This document shows positions 7,704 through 16,563 of a DNA stretch of 64,000 nt, piece by piece. The position numbers were made by a program, and so were the translations under genes. The number at the start of each line of letters is the position of its first letter. The stretch's first letter is position 1. The notes under the pieces are model-generated. The model was not told the origin of the DNA. It saw nothing but the letters and a program-made list of their open reading frames with translations, and did not search any database. This stretch comes from Bacillus pumilus (GTDB lineage: Bacteria; Bacillota; Bacilli; Bacillales; Bacillaceae), in the NCBI RefSeq assembly GCF_038738535.1, contig NZ_CP046128.1:1178001-1242000 (forward strand), read 5' to 3'.

Positions 7704-8165
7704 TTAAGAAGCTGAATAAACAAGTTTAAATCGCTCGCAAACAAGGAGCATGTCTTCTTTAAATTCTAATCCGTACGGTTTGAGTGCTTCTGTAAAAAAT
7801 TCTTGATGGGCTCTGTACCAATAGTTATATGAAAGATCGCCTTCACCTTCTGCTTGTGCAAATGATTCTGGAACCTCATTCATTGGCATGACATCTACAT
7901 GCGTGATCTCTATGATGGCTTTTGGTTCGTCATGGCTGTCCAAAATGACCGCATATTGTCCTGCCTTTGGAAGCGGCTCCTGTTCCTTTTCGTAAAAAAG
8001 GTGTCCAGAACAAGTCGCTGTTTTTTTCCCTCGCAGAACAAGGTCAAGCAAATGATCTGGGTCTGCTCCAAATGCCCAAGCGGAAACAGACGCGTCAATT
8101 GGTGCACTTTCTGATTTTTCTTCCCAATATGTTTCCCAAAATAAGGTGCTTTTCTGATTCATCAT
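7704..8165 (-). CDS. ASCH-domain protein
   Basis: 153 aa. It has the ASCH (PUA-like) features: the lysine-rich strand VLRGKKTATCS, the barrel strand GQYAVILDSHDEPKAIIEITHVDV and the final region SYNYWYRAHQEFF. ASCH domains are suspected RNA-binding modules, and some relatives hydrolyse modified nucleosides. It stands alone. A second Met at residue 2 could be the true start. No specific function can be given. Confidence 0.75.
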   Translation of the reverse strand: MMNQKSTLFWETYWEEKSESAPIDASVSAWAFGADPDHLLDLVLRGKKTATCSGHLFYEKEQEPLPKAGQYAVILDSHDEPKAIIEITHVDVMPMNEVPESFAQAEGEGDLSYNYWYRAHQEFFTEALKPYGLEFKEDMLLVCERFKLVYSAS

Positions 8166-8389
8166 TCTTCCCCCTTTGTGATGTGTTTATTATACCGTGA
8201 AATCAAATACATGGAAGTATAGTGTCTTTATCCCTACTGAGTAAGTATGTCATATGTTTTGAAAATCCGCTTTATATTTGATGAATATAGGATGATAGAA
8301 TGAAAATTTTAGAAATTTTAGAATAATCTATTGTATTCTGGTCAAGAAGTCGGTATGGTCAAAGTAAGAATATGGAAGGGGTGTTGTGT

Positions 8390-10141
8390 ATGAAACGCAT
8401 TTCTTTAACTATTTTGTCCATATGTCTGCTGGTTTTCTCGTTTTTTCTGCCTGTCAGTCAGGTCACTGCAACCGAAACTCATGGGAATAAAGTAGCTGTT
8501 GGGAAAGATGGCATGGTGGCTACTGCCCATCCGCTCGCATCAGAAGTGGGGGCAGATGTTTTAAAGAAAGGTGGAAACGCTGTTGACGCTGCTGTTGCCA
8601 TCCAGTACGCACTGAATGTGACAGAGCCAATGATGTCTGGAATTGGCGGCGGAGGATTTATGATGGTTTATGATGGGAAGACTAAAGAAACATCCATCAT
8701 CAATAGTCGAGAAAGAGCACCACAAGGCGCAACACCAGACATGTTTTTAACAGATGAGGGGAAAGTCATCCCGTTCGCTGAGCGATCCACACACGGTAAT
8801 GCTGTTGGTGTTCCAGGGACTGTAAAAGGTCTTGAGGCGGCATTAGATAAGTGGGGGACCCGCTCGATGAAGGAATTGATTAAGCCTTCCATTCAGCTTG
8901 CAGAGGATGGATTTGAAATCGATTCTGTCCTGGCAAAAGCCATTGATGATCATCAAGGAAAATTGAAAAAAACGGCCGCAGCGCCAATCTTTCTTCCAGA
9001 TGATCAGCCGCTCAAAGAAGGGGACCTCCTAGTTCAGCCAGGTCTTGCAAAAACATTTAAGCTCATTGCGAAAAAAGGAAGCAAAGCATTTTATGAAGGA
9101 AAAGTAGCAAAGGCACTTGCAAATACAGTCCAAGATTTTGGCGGAACGATGACAACTGATGACATTGATCGTTATGAGGTCAAGACTGACAAGCCTATCT
9201 GGGGAGACTATAAAGGATATCAGCTTGCAAGTATGCCTCCACCAAGCTCAGGCGGGGTGTTTATGCTGCAAATGCTCAAAATACTTGATCACTTTAACCT
9301 ATCTCAATATGACCCCAAATCATTCGAAAAATATCAGCTGCTTGCTGAAACGATGCATCTCTCCTATGCTGACCGTGCTGCATATGCCGGCGACCCCGAA
9401 TTCGTAGATGTTCCACTAAAAGGACTATTAGACGATGATTACATTTCAGAAAGAGCCTCTCTTATTGAATTAGATCAAATGAATCGTAACCCGAAAGAAG
9501 GAGATCCATGGGCGTATGAGGATGAAAAAACCCCATCCCCTATTGTCCCGCAGCCAGAAGATAAAACCATTGGTGAGACCACACATTTTACTGTTGCCGA
9601 TCAGTGGGGAAATGTTGTGTCATTCACAACAACCATTGAACAGTTATTTGGTACAGGGATTCTCGTCCCGGAATATGGATTTTTCTTAAACAATGAACTA
9701 ACAGATTTTGATGCAAGACCTGGCGGAGCAAATGAAGTTCAGCCGAATAAACGTCCATTATCCAGTATGACACCGACCATCATATTTAAAGATAACGAGC
9801 CTGTCATGACAGTAGGTTCACCGGGAGGAACGACCATCATTGCTTCTGTTTCACAAACCATATTGAATTTGCTTGAATATGACATGGAGCTTCAGGATGC
9901 AGTTGAAGAACCAAGGATTTATACAAACAGCCCAACTTCTTATCGTTATGAAGTAGGTGTCCCTCTCGATGTGAGAACAAAGCTTAATGATATGGGGCAT
10001 CGTTTTGGCAGCTCGCCTATTGATATAGGAAATGTTCAAGCTCTACTCATTGATCGAAAAGCAGGAACCTTTACTGGAGTGGCTGACTCCTCGAGAAACG
10101 GGACTGCTGTTGGCGTCAATTTAAAACTCTCTGCCGATTAA
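8390..10141 (+). CDS. ggt: Secreted gamma-glutamyltranspeptidase
   Basis: 583 aa from the ATG at 8390; the ATG at 8372 lies inside the ribosome site GGAAGGGGTG. A Sec signal peptide covers residues 1-28 with cleavage likely near VTA. The proenzyme cuts itself before a threonine near residue 398 (GETTHFTVADQWGN), giving large and small subunits. NNELTDF and the GSPGGTTII loop hold substrate-binding residues. It hydrolyses or transfers gamma-glutamyl groups of glutathione and of poly-gamma-glutamate outside the cell. It is monocistronic, with a terminator after it. Confidence 0.95.
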   Translation: MKRISLTILSICLLVFSFFLPVSQVTATETHGNKVAVGKDGMVATAHPLASEVGADVLKKGGNAVDAAVAIQYALNVTEPMMSGIGGGGFMMVYDGKTKETSIINSRERAPQGATPDMFLTDEGKVIPFAERSTHGNAVGVPGTVKGLEAALDKWGTRSMKELIKPSIQLAEDGFEIDSVLAKAIDDHQGKLKKTAAAPIFLPDDQPLKEGDLLVQPGLAKTFKLIAKKGSKAFYEGKVAKALANTVQDFGGTMTTDDIDRYEVKTDKPIWGDYKGYQLASMPPPSSGGVFMLQMLKILDHFNLSQYDPKSFEKYQLLAETMHLSYADRAAYAGDPEFVDVPLKGLLDDDYISERASLIELDQMNRNPKEGDPWAYEDEKTPSPIVPQPEDKTIGETTHFTVADQWGNVVSFTTTIEQLFGTGILVPEYGFFLNNELTDFDARPGGANEVQPNKRPLSSMTPTIIFKDNEPVMTVGSPGGTTIIASVSQTILNLLEYDMELQDAVEEPRIYTNSPTSYRYEVGVPLDVRTKLNDMGHRFGSSPIDIGNVQALLIDRKAGTFTGVADSSRNGTAVGVNLKLSAD

Positions 10142-10158
10142 GAACATTTCCCGGGAAA

Positions 10159-10192
10159 AGAAGCGCCTCTTGAGGATGGCGTTTCTTTTTTG
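10159..10192 (+). terminator. Terminator after ggt
   Basis: Stem AGAAGCGCC/GGCGTTTCT followed by T residues, 18 bases after the ggt stop. Confidence 0.8.
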
Positions 10193-10264
10193 TCTAAATA
10201 TAAGGAAAACAGAGTAGAAAACTGAGAATAGTTTGAATCATACATAGTTGATCAGACAACCGAA

Positions 10265-10328
10265 GGCTCTTGGCCATTTGAAGTACAGGACTGTGATGTA
10301 TTTCAATGGCTAAGGGCTTTTTTTTGCG
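10265..10328 (+). terminator. Long hairpin with T tract, source transcript unknown
   Basis: Extended stem of CTCTTGGCCATTTGAAGTAC against GTATTTCAATGGCTAAGGGC, then eight T. No intact gene precedes it after the ggt terminator, so it may be left from a deleted gene or may back up the ggt terminator. Confidence 0.65.
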
Positions 10329-10475
10329 TATGAATGACAAGGTTGTTGCTGACATCAAAGAGCAAGTACATGAGCTTTTAGAGAGAGGAAGTCACATTTA
10401 ATAAGAAGTAGAGCAGATTTGAAGAAAGATGAAGCAAAGACATCATCTTTTTTTATAAGATTTTTCTTAGGAACA

Positions 10476-10504
10476 TTGACTTATAATTTCGAATATTATA
10501 ATAT
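10476..10504 (+). promoter_or_regulatory. SigA-type promoter of the galactitol-type PTS operon
   Basis: TTGACT, 17-bp spacer, TAATAT. The cre-like site lies 45 bp further down, so CcpA would act as a roadblock. Confidence 0.6.
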
Positions 10505-10549
10505 CTTTACAAAGGTAACAACATTGAACATTTTTTCAGGATGTGTAAT

Positions 10550-10563
10550 TGTAAGCGCTTTAT
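10550..10563 (+). promoter_or_regulatory. cre-like CcpA site before the PTS IIA gene
   Basis: TGTAAGCGCTTTAT fits 13 of 14 positions of TGWAARCGYTWNCW. Its place between promoter and first gene fits glucose repression of a sugar PTS. Confidence 0.65.
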
Positions 10564-10639
10564 ATGAGGTTTTATTCCAAAATGTTCTTTCTTTTTGTTA
10601 CATGTGTTCATATTTATGCCAAATGAAAGGGGTGGTTGT

Positions 10640-11107
10640 TTGAACAACTTGTTTGAGTTAGATGAACAGCTGATCAAGCTGCAGTACGATGCATCTTCGA
10701 GAGAGGAGGTGACCACATATTTAGCAGAACGATTAGAAGCGGGAGGATACATTAAATCGAGCTTTTTACCTGCCGTGCTTGAAAGAGAAAAAACATATCC
10801 TACAGGCCTTCCACTGGCGACCTTTGGGGTAGCGATTCCACATACAGATCCTGAGCATGTGAACAAACCTGCGATTAGTGTAGCCACTTTAAAGGAACCT
10901 GTTATGTTTCACAAGATGGGGAGCCCTGATGAAACTGTGCTAGCCAAAATTGTGTTCGTCCTAGCAATCTCTGAACCTAGTAAGCAGCTCGTGATGTTAG
11001 AGAAGCTCATGACACTTTTTAGAAAAGAAGAAGTGATGACGAGGCTGTCTCACATGACATCGTATGAAGAAGCGGTTGACGTGCTTGAGCAAGAATTAAA
11101 CCAATAG
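10640..11107 (+). CDS. gatA: PTS EIIA component, galactitol/fructose type
   Basis: 155 aa from a TTG at 10640 behind GAAAGGGGTGG. It is an EIIA-2 domain; the phosphorylated histidine is in FGVAIPHTDPEHV, the form seen in GatA-like proteins. It takes phosphate from HPr and passes it to the IIB protein encoded 1.4 kb downstream. First gene of an operon IIA-IIC-IIB. Substrate is inferred from the GatC-like permease, not proved, and the symbol is by family. Confidence 0.8.
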   Translation: MNNLFELDEQLIKLQYDASSREEVTTYLAERLEAGGYIKSSFLPAVLEREKTYPTGLPLATFGVAIPHTDPEHVNKPAISVATLKEPVMFHKMGSPDETVLAKIVFVLAISEPSKQLVMLEKLMTLFRKEEVMTRLSHMTSYEEAVDVLEQELNQ

Positions 11108-11122
11108 CCTTTCACAAAAAAA

Positions 11123-11136
11123 TGTAAGCGTTTTAT
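11123..11136 (+). promoter_or_regulatory. Second cre-like site, between IIA and IIC genes
   Basis: TGTAAGCGTTTTAT, 13 of 14 positions of the cre consensus, 25 bp before the IIC start. With the first site it gives two potential CcpA roadblocks in the operon. Confidence 0.55.
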
Positions 11137-11160
11137 CTGAAAAATCCAGGAGGTGGATGT

Positions 11161-12534
11161 ATGATCAAGCAAGCTGTCGATTTTATATTAGACCTTGGGC
11201 CAACTATTATGCTCCCGATTATTATGACGATTTTCGGTATGATTTTAAGGCAAGGCTTTAAGAAATCCTTCCGAGCCGGTATTACGATCGGCATTGGCTT
11301 TGTCGGTGTCAATCTTGTCATTAATTTGCTTGTGAGCGGCCTTGGGCCAGCAGCAAAAGCCATGGTTAATTCCCTTGGGCTAAAGCTCGATATTTTGGAT
11401 GTTGGATGGCCGATTGGAGCTGCTATATCCTTTGGTACACCCGTTGCCCCTTTGATGATTCCTCTTGTGCTTTTGTTAAATGTCATCTTATTGTCCGTTA
11501 ACTTTACGAAAACGCTGAATGTGGATATTTGGAACTTCTGGCATTTGATTTTCGCAGCCTCTGTGACTTACTACGCTTATCATAATATGTTCTTGGCCCT
11601 TGCTGTTGGTTTAATCGTCTCTGCTATCACGCTTAAATTAGCCGATTGGACGGCACCGACAATCGAACACCATTTTGGATTAAAAGGCGTATCGATGGCT
11701 CATGCTGAAACGGTCAACTTCGCGCCGCTTATGTATGCGTCCAACCGTATCATTGACAAGATCCCTGGCTTAAACAAAATTCATGCTGATCCAGAAACAT
11801 TGAAGAAACGTTTTGGCATTTTTGGCGAACCGCTTGTGATGGGTCTCATACTTGGTATCATTATTGGTCTTCTAGGCGGCTATGATGCGAAAGGCGTCAT
11901 GACGCTTGGTATTCAAATGGCAGCAGTTCTTGTACTAATGCCAAGAATGGTTGCGTTATTAATGGAAGGTCTTATTCCAATCTCTGAGGGCGCTCGTTCT
12001 TATATTCAAAAGCGTTTCCCTGGGAAAAATGTCTATATTGGTTTAGATACAGCGATTGTGATTGGTCATCCGGCGAATATGGCGGTAGCCCTTCTCATGG
12101 TGCCGATTACGATTTTACTTGCTGTCGTTCTGCCTTACAATGGCATGCTCCCGTTTGCAGACTTATCGGTTCTTCCATTTACAGTTGTTTGGGCAGTAGC
12201 AGCCGCTCGTGGAAATATTATTCGCGGTCTTATTAACAGCATTTTTACATTGATGATTGTCTTCTTTATCGCAACGAATCTCGCACCGCTTGCGACAACA
12301 ATGGGGAAAGCAGTCGGCTTTGATTTCCCAGAAGGGGCCAACATGATTTCAGGTATTGACCTTGGTTCCCACGTCATTCCTTGGATCATGGTGAGACTTC
12401 TTGATCCGAGCAACCCGTACTTTATTGCAGCCATCATCTGTGCTCTGGCTTATGCGCTTCTATGGTACTGGGTGCGAAATGATATTAAAAAGCAGTATGC
12501 GAAAGAAATGGGCTTAGATCAGAAAGAACAATAA
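11161..12534 (+). CDS. gatC: PTS EIIC permease, galactitol family
   Basis: 457 aa with about ten to twelve membrane segments. It has the EIIC-GatC style motifs: an early ILDLGPTIMLPIIMTIFG, GWPIGAAISFGTPVAPLM, and GLDTAIVIGHPANMAVALLM. The protein binds and moves the sugar alcohol across the membrane while IIB phosphorylates it. AGGAGGTGG precedes the ATG. Galactitol, or a related polyol or pentose sugar, is the probable substrate class; family members differ in substrate. Confidence 0.85.
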   Translation: MIKQAVDFILDLGPTIMLPIIMTIFGMILRQGFKKSFRAGITIGIGFVGVNLVINLLVSGLGPAAKAMVNSLGLKLDILDVGWPIGAAISFGTPVAPLMIPLVLLLNVILLSVNFTKTLNVDIWNFWHLIFAASVTYYAYHNMFLALAVGLIVSAITLKLADWTAPTIEHHFGLKGVSMAHAETVNFAPLMYASNRIIDKIPGLNKIHADPETLKKRFGIFGEPLVMGLILGIIIGLLGGYDAKGVMTLGIQMAAVLVLMPRMVALLMEGLIPISEGARSYIQKRFPGKNVYIGLDTAIVIGHPANMAVALLMVPITILLAVVLPYNGMLPFADLSVLPFTVVWAVAAARGNIIRGLINSIFTLMIVFFIATNLAPLATTMGKAVGFDFPEGANMISGIDLGSHVIPWIMVRLLDPSNPYFIAAIICALAYALLWYWVRNDIKKQYAKEMGLDQKEQ

Positions 12535-12553
12535 ACGAGCTGGAGGGATTCTT

Positions 12554-12832
12554 ATGGCAAAGAAAATATTGGTTTCATGCGGAACGGCGGTTGCAACTTC
12601 AACGGTTGTTGCAAAAAAGGTTGAAGAGACGTTAAAGGAAAAAGGATATGATGTTGTGGTGGAACAGTGTAAGGCATCTGAAGTCCCGCAAAAAGCGGAG
12701 GGCGCCGATTTAATCGTGACGACCACGCCAGTGAGTGATACGAAAGGAACGCCTGTGATTCAAACATTATCCTTTTTAACCGGATTTGGCATTGAAGATG
12801 ATATTGAAAAAATCATCGATCATATTAAGTAA
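12554..12832 (+). CDS. gatB: PTS EIIB component, galactitol family
   Basis: 92 aa. The phosphocysteine lies in ILVSCGTAVATSTVVAKKV near residue 9, followed by a Rossmann-like small domain typical of IIB of the lactose/ascorbate/galactitol group. It takes phosphate from the IIA histidine and gives it to the sugar bound by IIC. It is separated from the IIC gene by 19 bp. Confidence 0.85.
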   Translation: MAKKILVSCGTAVATSTVVAKKVEETLKEKGYDVVVEQCKASEVPQKAEGADLIVTTTPVSDTKGTPVIQTLSFLTGFGIEDDIEKIIDHIK

Positions 12833-12893
12833 ACACTCATTCCATTGAGGAGCTTTCGCGGCTCCTTCCATTTACCTGAAAGGAGGACGTCTC

Positions 12894-13340
12894 ATGCAGC
12901 ATCATGCTTATAGCCGAACGTCTGCAGTGTTGTCTATTTTTCTTCCAGCCGTGCTCATCTGTCTGTTTTTCCTCTGGTCTCTTTATACGTTAATGTCAGC
13001 AGGACCTGAGCCGTTAGCTGTGTTAGGCGTTTATACGCTGCCTATCCTCATGCTTTCTAGTATTACTGGACTGAACCAGCCGACAAACGTCATCATTAGT
13101 GAAGATAAGCTGAAAATCGGCGCTTTTGGCAGATGGCACACATATGCGGTCTCTGATATTAAAGGAAAGCTTTTTATCAAGCCATATCCTCATATCGGGA
13201 AAGTCTATGTCAGGGTGGGCCCATCGCGCATATTCGGAGGACGTTACTGGATATCCAGTGAGATGAGTGAGTACAAGCAGCTTGTGCAAACGTTGCAGGA
13301 TTTTGCGAAGGGTGATGAAAAGGAGGATGCAGCTACATGA
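12894..13340 (+). CDS. Small membrane protein with a PH-like C-terminal domain
   Basis: 148 aa. Two hydrophobic segments (residues 11-34 and 42-60) are followed by a beta-rich domain (NVIISEDKLKIGAFGRWHTYAVSDI) like those of bacterial PH-domain proteins. I do not recognise a named family. AAAGGAGG precedes the start, and the stop overlaps the next start by four bases (ATGA), so it belongs to the PTS operon. Its role there is unknown; it might sit next to the transporter. Confidence 0.6.
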   Translation: MQHHAYSRTSAVLSIFLPAVLICLFFLWSLYTLMSAGPEPLAVLGVYTLPILMLSSITGLNQPTNVIISEDKLKIGAFGRWHTYAVSDIKGKLFIKPYPHIGKVYVRVGPSRIFGGRYWISSEMSEYKQLVQTLQDFAKGDEKEDAAT

Positions 13341-14368
13341 AATCAGCTGTCTTTTATTCTTCAGAGAACATTCGGTATGAGGAGCGGAACCGGCCTGCGA
13401 TTGGTGATGATGAAGTGCTATTAAGAATGCGTGCCTGCGGCTTATGCGGAACGGATATTTACAAGGCAACACATGAGACGGTACCCTCTGGAACGGTGCT
13501 AGGGCACGAAATAGCTGGTGATATTGTTGAAACCGGAAAGCATGTGACAAATATCCGAACGGGAGACAGGGTTTATGTTGCGCACCATGTGCCTTGCTTT
13601 ACCTGTGACTTTTGTCAAAAGGGATTTTATACAATGTGTCCGCAGTTTGCAGCCACTAATGTAGAGCCAGGCGGGTTTTCAGAGTATATCCGCGTACCTG
13701 CATTGCATGTCAAGCACACAATGGGCAAGCTCCCGAAGGACGTCTCATATGAGCAAGGGGCAATGGTGGAGCCAGTCGCCTGCTGCCTCCACGGGTTTGA
13801 ACGAGCACCTGTTCATCCAGGAGATTCTGTGCTGATCCTTGGAGCAGGGCAAATTGGCTGTATCCAACTACAGCTCGCCAAACATTACTTGGCTGGGAAA
13901 GTGATGATAACGGATGTGAATGAGAACCGGCTGCTGCAAGCGAGAAATTTAGGTGCAGATGTTGCTTTTCATCCAGCCTCTGAGCCGGTGGAAGACCGGG
14001 TCATGAGAGAAACAAATGGAAAGGGAGCAGACCTCGTCATGATATCTGTTGGGAGCAGTGCGCTTTTAAAAGAAGCGTTTCAAGCGGTAGCGAGAGGTGG
14101 AACGATTTTAGTGTTTGCTCATTTTCCAAAGGGAGACGTCTCCATTCCGGCTGATCGGTTTTTCCATGATGAAGTGAAAGTCGTAGGAGCCTATTCCTCG
14201 CATCCTTATCACTATCGTGAAGCCCTTGAACTTCTAAGGGCAAAAGTAGTCAACACAGAAAAGATGGTGACGCACCGTTATCCGTTAAGTCAGCTCCTTC
14301 AGGCGATAGAATGCGCAAGGCACCCTGAAGGTGAGAGTGTCAAAATCATGATGTATCCAGATGAATGA
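13337..14368 (+). CDS. Zinc-dependent polyol(-phosphate) dehydrogenase, GatD/sorbitol dehydrogenase-like
   Basis: 343 aa medium-chain dehydrogenase. The catalytic zinc residues are in ACGLCGTDIYK and GHEIAG. The structural zinc is held by four cysteines in CFTCDFCQKGFYTMC. An NAD-binding Rossmann motif (ILGAGQIGCIQLQLA) lies near residue 170. Coupling to the PTS operon by a 4-bp overlap suggests it oxidises the imported sugar-alcohol phosphate, as galactitol-1-phosphate dehydrogenase does. No kinase or aldolase gene for the next steps is near, so the pathway is incomplete in this window. Confidence 0.75.
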   Translation: MKSAVFYSSENIRYEERNRPAIGDDEVLLRMRACGLCGTDIYKATHETVPSGTVLGHEIAGDIVETGKHVTNIRTGDRVYVAHHVPCFTCDFCQKGFYTMCPQFAATNVEPGGFSEYIRVPALHVKHTMGKLPKDVSYEQGAMVEPVACCLHGFERAPVHPGDSVLILGAGQIGCIQLQLAKHYLAGKVMITDVNENRLLQARNLGADVAFHPASEPVEDRVMRETNGKGADLVMISVGSSALLKEAFQAVARGGTILVFAHFPKGDVSIPADRFFHDEVKVVGAYSSHPYHYREALELLRAKVVNTEKMVTHRYPLSQLLQAIECARHPEGESVKIMMYPDE

Positions 14369-14385
14369 GAACGTAAGAGATTGGA

Positions 14386-14433
14386 AGAGAAAGAGAAGTT
14401 CTTTAGAAAAGGGCTTTGCCTTTCTCTTTTTTT
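14386..14433 (+). terminator. Terminator of the PTS-dehydrogenase operon
   Basis: AGAGAAAG/CTTTCTCT stem with an inner AAGGGC/GCCTTT part, ending in a T run. Confidence 0.7.
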
Positions 14434-14444
14434 CTGATAAAAGA

Positions 14445-14458
14445 TGAAAACGCTTAAA
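14445..14458 (+). promoter_or_regulatory. cre-like site upstream of acoA
   Basis: TGAAAACGCTTAAA fits 13 of 14 positions of the cre consensus, 17 bp before the -35 box. Glucose repression of acetoin use is the rule in Bacillus. Confidence 0.55.
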
Positions 14459-14474
14459 AATGAAAGAGAAATGC

Positions 14475-14503
14475 TTGACTTCAATGATACTTAAACGTAT
14501 GAT
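14475..14503 (+). promoter_or_regulatory. SigA-type promoter of the aco operon
   Basis: TTGACT, 17-bp spacer, TATGAT. No -24/-12 (SigL) sequence is seen in the 180 bp before acoA, unlike the B. subtilis operon. Confidence 0.7.
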
Positions 14504-14505
14504 AA

Positions 14506-14536
14506 TTACAAATGTAACACATAAGAACAAATGTAA
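14506..14536 (+). promoter_or_regulatory. Candidate operator: palindrome and direct repeat before acoA
   Basis: TTACAAATGTAA is an inverted repeat just after the -10 box; ACAAATGTAA occurs again 19 bp further (14508 and 14527). This is a possible site for the SorC-type regulator encoded after the operon. Inference only. Confidence 0.4.
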
Positions 14537-14550
14537 AGGGGAGAGAATAA

Positions 14551-15534
14551 ATGCAAAAACAAATCACTTTGCCTGGACAGATTAGTCATGAGAGATTAGC
14601 AGATTTATATAAACAAATGTGGTTGGTGAGATATTTTGATGAAAAGGTCGATCAATTCTTTGCCAAAGGACTTATCCATGGAACCACTCACTTATGTGTC
14701 GGACAGGAAGCGTCAGCTGTTGGATCGATTGCCGTATTAAAGAATGAAGATAAGATCGTCAGCACACACCGTGGACATGGTCACTGTATTGCAAAAGGTG
14801 CAGAGGTCAATAAAATGATGGCAGAACTATTCGGACGTGAGACTGGCTATTGCAAAGGAAAAGGCGGCTCGATGCATATCGCTGATTTAGAAAAAGGGAA
14901 CCTTGGCGCAAATGGAATCGTTGGCGGCGGTATCCCGCTGGCAACAGGTGCAGCGCTCACATCTAAAATGAAACAGGAAGGCTTTGTCGTTCTTTGTTTC
15001 TTCGGAGATGGAGCGACAAATGAAGGCAGCTTTCACGAAGCGCTAAATCTTGCATCCATTTGGGATCTGCCTGTTGTATTCATTTGTGAAAACAACCAGT
15101 ACGGTATGTCTGGTCCTGTAAAAGAAATGATCAACATTGAAGACATTTCAACAAGAGCAGAAAGCTACGGAATACCAGGGAAATCGATTGATGGAAATGA
15201 CATGGTCGAGATTATGAACACAGTAGATGAAGCAGTCAGCCGCGCAAGAGCTGGAGAAGGTCCATCACTTATTGAAATGAAAACGTATCGCTGGAAGGGT
15301 CACTCTAAGAGTGATGCGAAAAAATACCGTACACGTGAAGAAGAAACAGAGTGGAGACAAAAAGATGGAATCAAACGCTTTAAGTCTCTCTTGATTGAAC
15401 TGAATGTTTTGACAGAAGAGCAGGCAGCGGTTTTACAGGAAGAAGCGAAACAGGAAATTGAAGCGTCTGTTGAATTCGCCAAAAACAGTAAAGAACCGTC
15501 AATCGATACACTATTAGAGGATGTATACGCCTAA
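14551..15534 (+). CDS. acoA: Acetoin dehydrogenase E1 alpha subunit
   Basis: 327 aa. The thiamine diphosphate motif GDGATNEGSFHEALNLAS...ENNQ is at about residues 150-180; the active-site loop RGHGHCIAKG and YRWKGHSKSDAKKYR are also clear. With AcoB it cleaves acetoin and passes the acetyl unit to lipoyl-AcoC, giving acetyl-CoA and acetaldehyde. First gene of acoABCL, preceded by a SigA promoter and a cre-like site. Confidence 0.95.
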   Translation: MQKQITLPGQISHERLADLYKQMWLVRYFDEKVDQFFAKGLIHGTTHLCVGQEASAVGSIAVLKNEDKIVSTHRGHGHCIAKGAEVNKMMAELFGRETGYCKGKGGSMHIADLEKGNLGANGIVGGGIPLATGAALTSKMKQEGFVVLCFFGDGATNEGSFHEALNLASIWDLPVVFICENNQYGMSGPVKEMINIEDISTRAESYGIPGKSIDGNDMVEIMNTVDEAVSRARAGEGPSLIEMKTYRWKGHSKSDAKKYRTREEETEWRQKDGIKRFKSLLIELNVLTEEQAAVLQEEAKQEIEASVEFAKNSKEPSIDTLLEDVYA

Positions 15535-15550
15535 TTAGGAGGGGAATCAC

Positions 15551-16546
15551 GTGACAAAAACAACAGTGAGAGAGATTTCATATTTAGAAGCCGTTCGAGA
15601 GGCTATGAGTCAGGAAATGAGAGAGAACCAAGATGTATTCATTTTAGGTGAGGATATCGGCGTATATGGCGGCGCTTTTGGGGTTACGCGCGGCATGATT
15701 GAAGAATTCGGTCCAGAGCGTGTACGTAATACACCGATCTCAGAGGCAGCCATCGCAGGAGGCGCAGTCGGAGCGGCTTTGACCGGTATGCGTCCGATTT
15801 TAGAACTTCAATTCTCTGACTTTATTACAATCGCGATGGATCAGCTTGTAAACCAAGCAGCCAAAACACGATACATGTTTGGCGGAAAAGGAAAAGTGCC
15901 GCTCGTTGTGAGAACACCAGCAGGATCAGGGACGGGTGCCGCAGCGCAGCATTCACAAAGCTTAGAAGCGTGGATGGCTCATATTCCGGGATTAAAGGTG
16001 GTTCAGCCTTCAACAGCTTATGATGCCAAAGGACTTTTAAAAGCAGCAATGGATGATGACAACCCTGTCATTTTCTACGAGCATAAGCTTTTATATAAAA
16101 CAATCGGCGAAGTGCCTGAAGAGCCTTATTCGATTCCTTTAGGGAAAGCTGATGTGAAAAGAAGCGGGAAGGACGTCACGATTGTAGCAACAGCGATTAT
16201 GGTACACAAAGCGTTAGAAGCGGCGAAGGAACTAGAAGCAGAGGGAATCGATGTTGAAATCATTGATCCAAGAACACTCGTCCCATTAGATGAAGAAACC
16301 ATAATCGAATCTGTGAAGAAAACAGGTAAATGTATCGTGGTTCATGAGGCGGTCAAACGAGGCGGCTACGGTGGAGAGATTGCAAGTATGATAGCGGAAA
16401 GTGAAGCGTTTGACTACTTAGATGCGCCGATTAAACGACTTGGCGGTCTTGCAGTCCCAATACCATACAACCCGACACTGGAAAAAGCGGTCATTCCACA
16501 AGTACCAGATATTATTGAAGCAGCAAAAGAGCTTGTGCGCTCTTAA
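15551..16546 (+). CDS. acoB: Acetoin dehydrogenase E1 beta subunit
   Basis: 331 aa with a GTG start behind AGGAGGGG. A transketolase-like pyrimidine-binding domain comes first ([33 protein letters not shown]), with a C-terminal transketolase domain after it ([31 protein letters not shown]). It forms the alpha2-beta2 E1 with AcoA. It follows acoA by 16 bp. Confidence 0.95.
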   Translation: MTKTTVREISYLEAVREAMSQEMRENQDVFILGEDIGVYGGAFGVTRGMIEEFGPERVRNTPISEAAIAGGAVGAALTGMRPILELQFSDFITIAMDQLVNQAAKTRYMFGGKGKVPLVVRTPAGSGTGAAAQHSQSLEAWMAHIPGLKVVQPSTAYDAKGLLKAAMDDDNPVIFYEHKLLYKTIGEVPEEPYSIPLGKADVKRSGKDVTIVATAIMVHKALEAAKELEAEGIDVEIIDPRTLVPLDEETIIESVKKTGKCIVVHEAVKRGGYGGEIASMIAESEAFDYLDAPIKRLGGLAVPIPYNPTLEKAVIPQVPDIIEAAKELVRS

Positions 16547-16563
16547 ATAAAGGGGAGAAGATC

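Larger units (their letters stand above)
10193..10639. other. Non-coding stretch between ggt and the PTS operon
   Basis: Holds a long hairpin terminator (10265-10328), a 24-codon ORF fragment starting at 10329 that is probably a relic, the PTS promoter (10476-10504) and a cre-like site (10550-10563). No full gene is seen. Confidence 0.6.

Noticed and set aside
7667..7729. 20-codon ORF with a strong ribosome site, encoding a basic peptide (MKKAVHFWRRLK...)
   Set aside because: It overlaps the end and the terminator stem of the ASCH gene on the other strand, which explains its sequence; no sign of a separate promoter.
10329..10400. Plus-strand ORF of about 23 codons (DIKEQVHELLERG), somewhat like an aldehyde dehydrogenase segment
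   Set aside because: Too short to assign, starts inside a terminator T tract and has no ribosome site. Probably a relic.
10507..10887. Antisense ORF of 126 codons opposite the PTS IIA gene
   Set aside because: Lies opposite a clear family gene, has no ribosome site and no recognisable motif.
14369..14550. Possible SigL (-24/-12) promoter for aco
   Set aside because: Searched for TGGCAC-N5-TTGCA; none seen. A SigA promoter is present instead.
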